DNA from: Aquamicrobium sp.
GTDB taxonomy: Bacteria > Pseudomonadota > Alphaproteobacteria > Rhizobiales > Rhizobiaceae
DNA length: 64,000 nucleotides
Reading direction: 5' to 3'
Assembly: GCF_023954335.1 (NCBI RefSeq)
Contig: NZ_JAMLIE010000001.1
Coordinates: 1,426,001 to 1,490,000 of the forward strand
Below are positions 25,327 through 32,675 of the stretch, piece after piece (positions within the stretch are counted from its first letter, which is position 1; every line of letters starts with the position of its first letter). Position numbers and translations under genes: made by a program. The notes below the pieces were generated by a model that saw nothing but the letters and a program-made list of their open reading frames with translations, made no database searches and had not been told where the DNA came from.

Positions 25327-25563
25327 TCAGCGGAAAAAGGCCGGATCCGTCTCAAGCGGGTTCGGGGCCGGCTCGCGCAGCAGCGTGCCTTCGGCCGCGC
25401 GCTTGCGGTAGTGCTCCAGCGAGCAGCGCGGCGAGCACAGCAGTCCGCGGTCGCACCAGTAGGCCGGGCCGTTCTCGATCAGCCCCTCATGCAGCCAGAA
25501 CCCGTCCGCACCATAGGGCAGGTTGCATTCGATGCAGCGATACTTCTCCGGGCGCGCCAGCAT
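25327..25563 (-). CDS. Small Cys-rich putative zinc-ribbon protein
   Basis: I do not recognise a named family. The 78-residue product has paired cysteines (CIECNLPYG near residue 10, then WCDRGLLCSPRC around residues 38-48) that could bind one zinc ion, followed by a basic helix EHYRKRAA. AAGGAG lies at normal distance before the ATG at 25563. It is convergent with purD and divergent from the acyl-CoA dehydrogenase, sharing that intergenic region with the LiuR-like palindrome. Confidence 0.65.
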   Translation of the reverse strand: MLARPEKYRCIECNLPYGADGFWLHEGLIENGPAYWCDRGLLCSPRCSLEHYRKRAAEGTLLREPAPNPLETDPAFFR

Positions 25564-25627
25564 GACCGTCTCCTTGCTTCGGGCATTCTTATCCCCGGCG
25601 CTTCGGCATCGCAACGGCGCGTGAACG

Positions 25628-25643
25628 TTGACGTAAACGTCAA
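25628..25643. promoter_or_regulatory. LiuR-like MerR-type operator palindrome
   Basis: TTGACGT-AA-ACGTCAA is a perfect 7-bp inverted repeat with a 2-bp centre. It resembles the MerR-family LiuR operators known from branched-chain amino acid and fatty acid degradation genes of proteobacteria. It lies about 90 bp before an acyl-CoA dehydrogenase gene, consistent with that role. Confidence 0.6.
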
Positions 25644-25729
25644 AAAACAATAGCCATGTTGCGGAACCGCAGCCCTATCCCTACAGGAAGGGTGACAGCC
25701 CTTTTGTCTGCCGCAGAGGAGGAAGCCAG

Positions 25730-27502
25730 ATGTACCGCGCGCCCGTTGCCGAGATCGCCCATACGCTCAAGCACGTCGCGGGCCTCGGCGCCGCGCTGGA
25801 ATCCGGCCGGCTCGGCGACCTCTCGGAAGACCTCGTCGACGCCATCCTCGAGGAGGCCGGCCGCTTCGCCTCCGACGAGGTGACGCCGCTGCGCACCGTC
25901 GGCGACGAGGTCGGCGCGGTGTGGAAGGACGGCGACGTCACCATGCCACCCGGCTGGCGCGACCTCTACCGCCGCTGGATCGACGGCGGCTGGAACGCGC
26001 TGGCCGGCCCGGTCGATCACGGCGGGCAGGGCCTGCCGACCATGCTCTCCGTCGCGGCGCTCGAAATGTGGAACTCCGGCTCCATGGCCTTCGCGCTGGG
26101 ACCCACGCTGACCATGGGCGCGGTCGAGGCCATCGAGAAGCACGGCTCCGATGCGCTCAAGGCGACCTATCTCGAAAAGCTCGTCACCGGCGAGTGGATG
26201 GGCACCATGAACCTCACCGAGCCGCAGGCCGGCTCCGACCTCGCCGCGCTGCGCACCCGCGCCGAGCCGGCCGGCGACGGCACCTACCGCATCTTCGGCC
26301 AGAAGATCTTCATCACCTATGGCGAGCACGATTTCACCGACAACATCGTCCACCTCGTGCTCGCCCGCCTGCCCGACGCGCCGGCCGGCACGCGCGGCAT
26401 CTCGCTGTTCCTCGTGCCGAAGTTCCTCGTCAACGCCGACGGCTCGCTCGGCGCGCGCAACGACGCCTTCTGCGCCTCCATCGAGCACAAGCTCGGCATC
26501 CACGCCTCGCCGACCTGCACCATGATCTATGGCGACGGCTTCGCGAAGGACAGGGAGCCGGGGGCCATCGGCTGGCTGGTCGGCGAGGAGAATCGCGGCC
26601 TCGCCTGCATGTTCACCATGATGAACAACGCCCGCCTCGCCGTCGGCATGCAGGGCGTCGCCGTCGCCGAGGCCGCCTACCAGAAGGCGCTTTCCTACGC
26701 GCAGGAGCGCCGGCAGGGCAAGGCGGCGGACTATGCCGGCGAGGGCATGGCGCCCATCGTCCACCACCCCGACGTCCGGCGCAACCTCATCACCATGAAG
26801 GCGCTGACCCAGGCGGCCCGCGCCATTGCCTATGCCTGCGCCCACGCCATCGACCTGAGCAAGGCGGGCGGCGAGGACGCGGCCAGATGGAGCGAGCGCG
26901 CCGGGCTGCTCACCCCGCTCGCCAAGGCGTTCCCGACCGACATCGGCGTCGAGGTCTCGTCCATCGGCGTCCAGATCCATGGCGGCATGGGCTTCATCGA
27001 GGAGACGGGCGCGGCCGCGCTCTATCGCGACTCGCGCATCGCGCCGATCTACGAGGGCACCAACGGCATCCAGGCCATCGACCTCGTCACCCGCAAGCTG
27101 CCGCTGTCGGGCGGCGAGACGGTGAAAGCCTACATCGACGAGCTGCGCGGCGACGTCGAGGCGCTGCGCAAGGCCAATGCCGAGGGTTTCGGGCGAACGG
27201 CGGACAAGGTCTCCGCCGCGCTCGACGATCTCCAGGCCGCGACCGACTACCTGCTCGCCGCGCTCGGCGGCGGCAGGACGCAGGAGGCGCTGGCCGGCGC
27301 GACGCCGTATCTGCGGCTCTTCTCGCTCGCGGCCGGCGGGGCCTATCTGATCCGCGGCGCACTTGCCGGGCAGGACAAGGCCCGCGTCTCGCTCGCCCGC
27401 TTCTTTGCCGAGAACCTGATCGACGAGACGGCCGCGCTGAAGAACCGCGTCACCGAGGGCGCGGACAGCCTCGACACGGCCGCGGCGGCGCTGGCGCTGT
27501 AA
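25730..27502 (+). CDS. Acyl-CoA dehydrogenase with C-terminal extension (DmdC-like)
   Basis: The 590-residue FAD enzyme is longer than typical ~380-residue acyl-CoA dehydrogenases because of an extra C-terminal domain, as in 3-methylmercaptopropionyl-CoA dehydrogenase (DmdC) and related long forms. Motifs include MNLTEPQAGSDLAALRTRA, IFGQKIFITYGEHD, QIHGGMGFIEETGAAALYRDSRI, and the catalytic base Glu in IYEGTNGIQAIDLVTRKL. It oxidises an acyl-CoA to the 2-enoyl-CoA; chain specificity is not visible. It shares a transcript with the next enoyl-CoA hydratase-like gene. Confidence 0.9.
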   Translation: MYRAPVAEIAHTLKHVAGLGAALESGRLGDLSEDLVDAILEEAGRFASDEVTPLRTVGDEVGAVWKDGDVTMPPGWRDLYRRWIDGGWNALAGPVDHGGQGLPTMLSVAALEMWNSGSMAFALGPTLTMGAVEAIEKHGSDALKATYLEKLVTGEWMGTMNLTEPQAGSDLAALRTRAEPAGDGTYRIFGQKIFITYGEHDFTDNIVHLVLARLPDAPAGTRGISLFLVPKFLVNADGSLGARNDAFCASIEHKLGIHASPTCTMIYGDGFAKDREPGAIGWLVGEENRGLACMFTMMNNARLAVGMQGVAVAEAAYQKALSYAQERRQGKAADYAGEGMAPIVHHPDVRRNLITMKALTQAARAIAYACAHAIDLSKAGGEDAARWSERAGLLTPLAKAFPTDIGVEVSSIGVQIHGGMGFIEETGAAALYRDSRIAPIYEGTNGIQAIDLVTRKLPLSGGETVKAYIDELRGDVEALRKANAEGFGRTADKVSAALDDLQAATDYLLAALGGGRTQEALAGATPYLRLFSLAAGGAYLIRGALAGQDKARVSLARFFAENLIDETAALKNRVTEGADSLDTAAAALAL

Positions 27503-27513
27503 GGGGAAAAGCG

Positions 27514-28266
27514 ATGAGCGAGCATATCGAGGTCTCCCGCGACGGCGCGGTGCAGACGGTCCGCATGAACCGGCCGGACAAGAAGAACGCCATCACCCGG
27601 GCGATGTATGCGGCGATGGCGAAGGCGTTAACGGAAGGCGATGCCGACGAGGCCGTGCGCGTCCACCTGATCCTCGGCGTGCCGGGGGCGTTCTCGTCCG
27701 GCAACGATCTCGCCGACTTCATGGCGGTGGCGACCGGCGGCGAGCATGGCACCGAGGTCTACGATTTCCTGATGGCGCTGGCGACGGCGCAGAAGCCGGT
27801 GGTTTCCGGTGTCGACGGCATCGCGGTCGGCATCGGCACGACCATCAACTTCCATTGCGACCTGACGCTGGCGACGCCCCGCACGCGCTTCCACACGCCC
27901 TTCGTCGATCTCGGCCTCGTGCCGGAGGCCGGGTCGAGCCTCATCGGCCCGGCGCTGCTCGGCCGCCAGCGCGCCTTCGCGCTGCTCGGGCTGGGAGAGC
28001 CGCTCGCCGCCGCCGACGCAAAGGCCGCCGGCCTGATCCACGATGTGGTGGCGGAGGAGGAACTGGAAGCGGCGGTGCTGGCGCTGGCCCAGCGCGTCGC
28101 CGCCAAGCCGCCGCAGGCGCTGAAGATCGCCCGCGACTTCATGCTCGGCGATCGCGAGGCGCTGGTCGCGCGGATCAGGGCCGAGGGCGAACAGTTCCGC
28201 GCCCGCCTGTCCTCGGACGAGGCGCGCAACGCCTTCGTCGCCTTCATGAACCGCAAGAAGGGCTGA
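27514..28266 (+). CDS. Enoyl-CoA hydratase/isomerase family protein
   Basis: The 250-residue crotonase-fold protein shows MNRPDKKNAITRAMYAAM, the oxyanion-hole segment FSSGNDLADF, and DLGLVPEAGSSLIGPALLGRQRAF. The second catalytic Glu of hydratases is present in VPEAGSS, but the first position lies in GIGTTINFHCDL and is not acidic, as in enoyl-CoA isomerases. An isomerase or single-base hydratase is thus as likely as a standard hydratase. It begins 11 bp after the acyl-CoA dehydrogenase stop with AAGGGG upstream; beta-oxidation of a specific acyl-CoA is the likely shared role. Confidence 0.87.
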   Translation: MSEHIEVSRDGAVQTVRMNRPDKKNAITRAMYAAMAKALTEGDADEAVRVHLILGVPGAFSSGNDLADFMAVATGGEHGTEVYDFLMALATAQKPVVSGVDGIAVGIGTTINFHCDLTLATPRTRFHTPFVDLGLVPEAGSSLIGPALLGRQRAFALLGLGEPLAAADAKAAGLIHDVVAEEELEAAVLALAQRVAAKPPQALKIARDFMLGDREALVARIRAEGEQFRARLSSDEARNAFVAFMNRKKG

Positions 28267-28271
28267 AGCGC

Positions 28272-28292
28272 CGCGGGCGGCAACCGCCCGCG
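28272..28292. terminator. GC-rich hairpin between convergent genes
   Basis: A perfect 9-bp GC stem (28272-28280 with 28284-28292) closes a 3-nt loop between the enoyl-CoA hydratase-like gene and the convergent phytase-like gene. There is no T tract, so termination efficiency is uncertain. Confidence 0.5.
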
Positions 28293-28312
28293 ACGCCTCG
28301 CGATGCCGCGTG

Positions 28313-29665
28313 CTACTTCACGGCGAGGAAATCGGCGACCTCGAGCAGGATGAACTCATTGTTCGCGGCCTTGCCGATCTCGCGCCCGCCCGAGAAGGGC
28401 AGGTTGTTGTCGTTGGCGACCATAATGTGGGTGTCGTCGACGCGCATCACGTCCTCGATGGTGAAGAACGGGAAGGTGAACGTGCCGGAAAGGTCGCGGT
28501 TCGACTGCGTCGTCAGGCGCGCCTTGCCGTCGGGGTCGGCGATGTCGAGCAGGTCGATGGTGCCGATCCGCCTGATGAAGCCGTCGGCGTCGACGCCGGC
28601 GGTATCGACCAGCACGATGCTCTTCACCTTCGCCGGCAGCGGGTAGCAGGCCGACTTGTCCTCGCCCGTGCATTCGAGGCTGATGTCGCCCTCGCCATTG
28701 TCGCGCTCGATCACCAGCGCCCGCGTCTCGTCGATGAAGTTGAAGTCGCCGATTGCCGCCGCGCCCTCGGCGAGCTGGAACCTGTAGCTGTCGCCGGTCC
28801 ATTCGGCCTTGCCGGTGTCGAAGGTGACGATGCGCAGGAACGCGCCTTCCGGCTTGCCGTCCTCGCCCAGCAGCGGCTTTTCCAGCATGCCCCAGAGGAG
28901 GTTCGTGCCCGGCTGGAGCGCCATGCCCTCGTAGCCGCCCGAGCGCTGGACCGTGAAATCCTTGCCGGCGGCGGCTGGAACGACGACGCCCGGCGTGTCC
29001 GGCCCGCGCAGCGCCTTGCCGTCGAGCATGGTCTGGTGGACGGAAAGTACGCGCCCGTCCGCGGTGGCGCGGATGATGAAGGGGCCGAACTCGTCGCCGA
29101 TCCAGATCTCGCCGTCGAGATACTGGATGCTCTCGGGGTCGAAGTCGGCGCCGGTCAGGTAGCGGCTCTCCGTCCCCTCATAGGCGATGCGGAACGGCAC
29201 CTTGCGGTCGGGATCGCGCAGGAACACGGTTTCGATGCGCTCGACCGCGCCGGTCTCGAAATCCGGCTTCATGCGGTGGAAGAACAGCATCGCGTCGGGG
29301 CTGTTGACCTTGGAGCCGAAGCCGTTGTCGGTGAGCGTGAAGACGCTGCCGTCCTCGGCGCGGTTCATGGCGAAGCCCGACATGCCCTGCACCGGCTGGC
29401 CGAGGAACGGCAGCGAGATGCCGGTCTTGTGCCCGCCATAGGCCGCGCCGACATCGCCCATGACGCTCATCGGCCTTTCGTTGCGCTGGGGGCGGGTGAA
29501 CTTGCCGGACACCCACGCGTCGCGCGGCGCGTCGGCCGGCGGCGCGACGAGGGTGAAGGCCGGCAGATAGGCGTGGCCGGCGAGGGTGGCAGTGAAGACC
29601 TGCTCCGCCCCGGCCGGCACGGCGAGGGCAAGGAGGGCGGCGGAAGCGAGAAGATGGCGGATCAT
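28313..29665 (-). CDS. Secreted esterase-like activity of phytase (phytase-like) family protein
   Basis: The 450-residue protein has a signal peptide (MIRHLLASAALLALAVPAGA) and a beta-propeller-like chain with GMSGFAMNRAEDGSVFTLTDNGFGSK, DFDPESIQYLDGEIWIGDEFGPFI and GGYEGMALQPGTNLLWG, matching the Phytase-like (PF13449) family. Such periplasmic proteins are annotated as esterase-like phytases; the substrate is untested. Two cysteines (CTGEDKSAC) may form a disulfide. It is a single gene facing the enoyl-CoA hydratase. Confidence 0.82.
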   Translation of the reverse strand: MIRHLLASAALLALAVPAGAEQVFTATLAGHAYLPAFTLVAPPADAPRDAWVSGKFTRPQRNERPMSVMGDVGAAYGGHKTGISLPFLGQPVQGMSGFAMNRAEDGSVFTLTDNGFGSKVNSPDAMLFFHRMKPDFETGAVERIETVFLRDPDRKVPFRIAYEGTESRYLTGADFDPESIQYLDGEIWIGDEFGPFIIRATADGRVLSVHQTMLDGKALRGPDTPGVVVPAAAGKDFTVQRSGGYEGMALQPGTNLLWGMLEKPLLGEDGKPEGAFLRIVTFDTGKAEWTGDSYRFQLAEGAAAIGDFNFIDETRALVIERDNGEGDISLECTGEDKSACYPLPAKVKSIVLVDTAGVDADGFIRRIGTIDLLDIADPDGKARLTTQSNRDLSGTFTFPFFTIEDVMRVDDTHIMVANDNNLPFSGGREIGKAANNEFILLEVADFLAVK

Positions 29666-29783
29666 GTGTCTGGCCTTCCATGAGGTTGATGGAGACCGGA
29701 CCTGACTTAAGCGCGCTCGATGACAGCCGCCCGACGCGACGATGACAGTTCTGCGAGCGTCCTCTTGTAGGGGAAGGGGGACT

Positions 29784-29950
29784 TCAGGCCAGCCCGTGGT
29801 CCTTCATCGCCTGCGCCTCGTCCGGCGTGATCCAGGCGAAGATCCGCGGCTCGCCTCCGGCGAAGCTGACGAAATAGAGGTTGCGGAAGGCGATGGTTCC
29901 CGCCGCGCCGTCGCCTCGATCCCTTCGGTCATCGCCGCCATCGGGGGCTA
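29784..29950 (-). pseudogene. Possible frameshifted remnant of a small gene
   Basis: On the minus strand this frame encodes a coherent C-terminus (GTIAFRNLYFVSFAGGEP, then RIFAWITPDEAQAMKDHGLA) before a stop at 29784, but no start codon lies in this frame after the DUF2283 stop. A start-like MTEGIEA occurs just upstream in another frame near 29907-29930, so a frameshift of one inserted or two lost bases would join them. No family is recognised. It may also be a non-coding stretch that happens to look protein-like. Confidence 0.3.
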
Positions 29951-30142
29951 TGCCGCTTCGGCCAGAAGCTCCGGCGGAAGCTGGGCCTTGGCGTCGAGCA
30001 GCTCTATCGCCACCAGCCGTCCCTCGGCGTCATAGTCGAACACGACGCCGGGCGAGACTTCCTCGCTTTCGAGCACCTTGAGATCGGAGAAGCGGATATA
30101 GGCCGCGTTGGCCTGCGCATCGTATGTGACGGACGGCTTCAT
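29948..30142 (-). CDS. DUF2283 domain-containing small protein
   Basis: The 64-residue protein (MKPSVTYDAQANAAYIRFSD...VVFDYDAEGRLVAIELLDAK) fits DUF2283, a short beta-rich family starting with Y-D-x-x-x-x-x-x-Y and a central VxxDxDxxGxxxGIEI-like segment. Its start overlaps the stop of the preceding DUF4258 gene by four bases. Adjacent DUF4258 and DUF2283 genes are common in bacteria and look like a toxin-antitoxin arrangement, with this protein the candidate antitoxin; that role is an inference. Confidence 0.8.
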   Translation of the reverse strand: MKPSVTYDAQANAAYIRFSDLKVLESEEVSPGVVFDYDAEGRLVAIELLDAKAQLPPELLAEAA

Positions 30143-30402
30143 GGCTGTCTTCTGGCTCCGCGGTCGAAGAACGCCGTCAATATACGGATTTCGGCGTCGG
30201 TTTCCAAGCAGACGACCCGCAGGATGCGGTCGCCGTGCGCCGTGATCGTGCGATAGCGACGCTGGATGGGCTGGCGGGGGTCTGCTTCTTCCCATTCGGG
30301 AAAATGAACGGTCGCCTCGATCCACTCGCGCTTCAGTTCACGCTCGCGGACGGCGTCGCCTGCATGTTTCGTATAGACGAGCGGCTTGCGTCGCTGGACC
30401 AT
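30139..30402 (-). CDS. DUF4258 domain-containing protein (candidate toxin of TA-like pair)
   Basis: The 87-residue basic protein contains KHAGDAVRERELKREWIEATVHFPEWEEADPRQPIQRRYRTI and the C-terminal ILRVVCLETDAEIRILTAFFDRG, typical of DUF4258, a fold with an apparent relationship to RelE-like or BrnT-like small nucleases. It begins 6 bp after the pdxH stop codon and overlaps DUF2283 by four bases, so it may ride on the pdxH transcript. Toxin function is not demonstrated. Confidence 0.8.
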   Translation of the reverse strand: MVQRRKPLVYTKHAGDAVRERELKREWIEATVHFPEWEEADPRQPIQRRYRTITAHGDRILRVVCLETDAEIRILTAFFDRGARRQP

Positions 30403-30408
30403 GGCCCC

Positions 30409-31023
30409 TCACGGATAGAGCCGCGTCTTCTTCCAGCCGCCGCCGTCGGTCGTGAACACGACCCGGTCGTGCAGGCGGAAGGGGCGGTCGTGCCAGAACT
30501 CGATCGAGGCTGGCCGGATGCGGAAGCCGGACCAGTAGGGCGGGCGCGGGATCTCGCCGATGGCGTGGCGGGCGGTGTATTCGGCAACCGCCTTTTCCAG
30601 CGCGAAGCGGCTTTCGAGCGGGCGCGACTGCTTCGAGGCCCATGCGCCGATGCGGCTGCCGCGCGGGCGCGAGGCGAAATAGGCGTCGGCCTCCGCGTCG
30701 CTCACCGTCTCGACCGGGCCGCGCACGCGCACCTGCCGGCGCAGGCTCTTCCAGTGGAAGCACAGCGCCGCCTTCATCGCGCCCAGCACCTCGCGGCCCT
30801 TCGCGCTCTCGTAATTGGTGTAGAAGATGAAGCCGTGCTCGTCGAAATCCTTGAGCAGCACCATGCGCACGTTCGGCATGCCGTCGCGGTCGACGGTGGC
30901 CAGCGCGACGGCGTTGGGGTCGTTCGGCTCCGAGGCCTTGGCGTCCTCCAGCCAGCGCGCGAACAGCGCGTAGGGCTCCCCGCTTTCGGTGAAGTCACCG
31001 TCCGTTAACCCTGTATCCGTCAT
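30409..31023 (-). CDS. pdxH: Pyridoxamine 5'-phosphate oxidase
   Basis: The 204-residue FMN enzyme oxidises pyridoxamine or pyridoxine phosphate to pyridoxal phosphate. Features: EPNDPNAVALATVDRDGMPNVRMVLLKDFDEHGFIFYTNYESAKG, ALCFHWKSLRRQVRVRG, then the C-terminal RPPYWSGFRIRPASIEFW and WKKTRLYP, matching the FMN and PLP sites. Two adjacent ATGs at 31026 and 31023 follow AAGGGG; either may start. The 31089 start is unlikely. It is divergent from the lipoprotein gene, whose 5' end it nearly touches. Confidence 0.95.
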   Translation of the reverse strand: MTDTGLTDGDFTESGEPYALFARWLEDAKASEPNDPNAVALATVDRDGMPNVRMVLLKDFDEHGFIFYTNYESAKGREVLGAMKAALCFHWKSLRRQVRVRGPVETVSDAEADAYFASRPRGSRIGAWASKQSRPLESRFALEKAVAEYTARHAIGEIPRPPYWSGFRIRPASIEFWHDRPFRLHDRVVFTTDGGGWKKTRLYP

Positions 31024-31037
31024 CATGGACCCCTTGC

Positions 31038-31523
31038 ATGCTTTGGCATCGACGGGGAGATTGCCGATTGGCGCGTCGGACGCAAGCATTCGCTGCGTGG
31101 GACAGGCTTGTTTTCGTGTGGCTCGGCCTTGCCGCCGTGCTGCCGCTGGCCGCGTGCGGCACGGCCGGCTTCTCGCTCGAGAGCGCCGTGCCGGACCGTT
31201 CCGTGCTGACGGGCTCGGTGCGGCCGGGGCCGGCCGACGCGCTGAACGGCCCGGTCGTCGCCTCCGACGAGGAGACGATCCGCAACGCGGTGTCCTCGGC
31301 CATCGTCGACGAGGTCGGCACCGAGGGGCTCGGCTGGGCCAATGCCGGGACCGGCTCGCGCGGCGCGATCAACCAGATCATCGAGCGCAAGGACGAGGGC
31401 AGGCTGTGCCGCCGCTTCACCGCCTCGCGCGAGAGCTACGAGGGCGTCCACCTCTATCGCGGCGAGGCCTGCCTCGGCTCGGCGCGAATCTGGACCATGA
31501 CCGCCTTCGATCGCGTCGAATAG
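31038..31523 (+). CDS. Small lipoprotein, RT0821/Lpp0805-type surface antigen-like
   Basis: The up to 161-residue product has a lipobox-like LAAVLPLAAC near residue 40, so it is probably lipid-anchored. The mature part contains LGWANAGTGSRGAINQIIERKDEGRLCRRFTASRESYEGVHLYRGEACLGSARIW, resembling the outer-membrane surface-antigen 16/17-kDa group. A later TTG at 31068, preceded by GGGGAGA, would give a more normal signal peptide than the ATG at 31038. The start is uncertain; family assignment is moderate. Confidence 0.7.
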   Translation: MLWHRRGDCRLARRTQAFAAWDRLVFVWLGLAAVLPLAACGTAGFSLESAVPDRSVLTGSVRPGPADALNGPVVASDEETIRNAVSSAIVDEVGTEGLGWANAGTGSRGAINQIIERKDEGRLCRRFTASRESYEGVHLYRGEACLGSARIWTMTAFDRVE

Positions 31524-31603
31524 CGCCGCCGCACTGGAATTTCTTCCTAGGTGGGCGCATATAGACTGCAACACCACGAATCCCTTTCCGGCAGGCGGCA
31601 CAG

Positions 31604-32587
31604 ATGCGCGATCCCTATGACGTGTTGGGCGTTGCGAAGAACGCATCGGCGAAGGACATCAAGTCCGCGTTCCGCAAGCTCGCCAAGAAATACCATCCGG
31701 ACCAGAATCCGGACGACCCCAAGGCCAAGGACCGCTTCGCCGAGGTCAACCAAGCCTATGAGATCGTCGGCGACGACGACAAGCGCGGCCAGTTCGACCG
31801 CGGCGAGATCGACGCATCCGGCAAGCAGCGCTTCACCGGCTTCGAAGGCGGAGCCGGCGGCGATCCCTTCGCCGCGTTCCGCCGCGCCCAGGGCGCGGGC
31901 GGCCGGGCCGGGCCGGGCGGCGCGCATTTCGAGTTCCGCACCTCCGGCACGGACGGCGAGGGGTTCGACGCCGGCGACATCTTCAGCGAGCTGTTCGGCC
32001 AGTCGTTCCGACGCGGCCCCGGTGGTGGCATGGGCGGTGGCATGGGCGGCGGTCCCGCCGGCAGCCGGTCGGCCCCGCCGGCCGGCGCGGATTTGAACGT
32101 CGCGCTCGACGTCACGGTCGAGGACATGGCGCAGGCCGCCAAGGTGACGGCGCTGTTTCCCGACGGGCGCAAGGTCGGCATCAAGCTGCCGGCCTTCGTT
32201 GAGGACGGGCAGACGATTCGCCTCAAGGGGCAGGGCCAGCCCTCGCCCTTCGGCGGCCAGCCGGGCGACGCGCTGGTCAAAATCCGCCTGCGGCCGCATC
32301 CGCTCTACCGTGTCGAGGGGCGCGACCTTCACGTCGACGTTCCGGTGCCGCTTGCCGACGCCGTCCTCGGCGCCAAGGTGCCCGTCGAGACGCCCTCGGG
32401 GCGGCTCGCGGTCGCCATTCCCGCCTGGTCGAGCTCGGACCGCAAGTTGCGGCTCAAGGGCAAGGGGTTGCCGCTCAAGTCCGGCGGCCACGGCGACCTC
32501 TACGCCCATGTGCGCATCATGCTGCCGGAGGGCGGCGACCAGGAGCTCGAGGCGCTGATGCGCAAGGCCCGGGCGGCCGGCGCCTGA
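31604..32587 (+). CDS. DnaJ-type co-chaperone (CbpA-like, no zinc finger)
   Basis: The 327-residue protein has an N-terminal J domain (residues 1-70) with the HPD tripeptide in KKYHPDQNPDD, a Gly/Met-rich linker (GGGMGGGMGGGPAG) around residues 145-160, and a DnaJ C-terminal peptide-binding domain with KLPAFVEDGQTIRLKGQGQ and RLKGKGLPLKSGGHGDLY. It lacks the four CxxCxGxG repeats, so it is of the CbpA class, stimulating DnaK ATPase. It precedes fabI by about 90 bp. Confidence 0.92.
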   Translation: MRDPYDVLGVAKNASAKDIKSAFRKLAKKYHPDQNPDDPKAKDRFAEVNQAYEIVGDDDKRGQFDRGEIDASGKQRFTGFEGGAGGDPFAAFRRAQGAGGRAGPGGAHFEFRTSGTDGEGFDAGDIFSELFGQSFRRGPGGGMGGGMGGGPAGSRSAPPAGADLNVALDVTVEDMAQAAKVTALFPDGRKVGIKLPAFVEDGQTIRLKGQGQPSPFGGQPGDALVKIRLRPHPLYRVEGRDLHVDVPVPLADAVLGAKVPVETPSGRLAVAIPAWSSSDRKLRLKGKGLPLKSGGHGDLYAHVRIMLPEGGDQELEALMRKARAAGA

Positions 32588-32611
32588 AGCCCGCCGCCCA
32601 CCGCCTTGTGC

Positions 32612-32640
32612 CTTGAAGCGGCAATGCGCCTGTGCGATAG
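32612..32640 (+). promoter_or_regulatory. Predicted fabI promoter
   Basis: CTTGAA, a 17-bp spacer and CGATAG occur 35 bp before the fabI ATG, in the gap between the dnaJ-like gene and fabI. The -10 match is imperfect. Confidence 0.4.
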
Positions 32641-32675
32641 GGCAGGCGGCGGGGATGAATGCGGAGTAACCACAC

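Noticed and set aside
25921..27513. Long Arg/His-rich extension in front of the enoyl-CoA hydratase-like frame
   Set aside because: It is the second reading frame of the acyl-CoA dehydrogenase. The hydratase starts at the ATG at 27514 with AAGGGG.
29742..30035. Plus-strand 97-codon frame opposite DUF2283
   Set aside because: Ser/Arg/Ala-rich shadow with no ribosome binding site; the minus strand carries the recognisable protein sequence.
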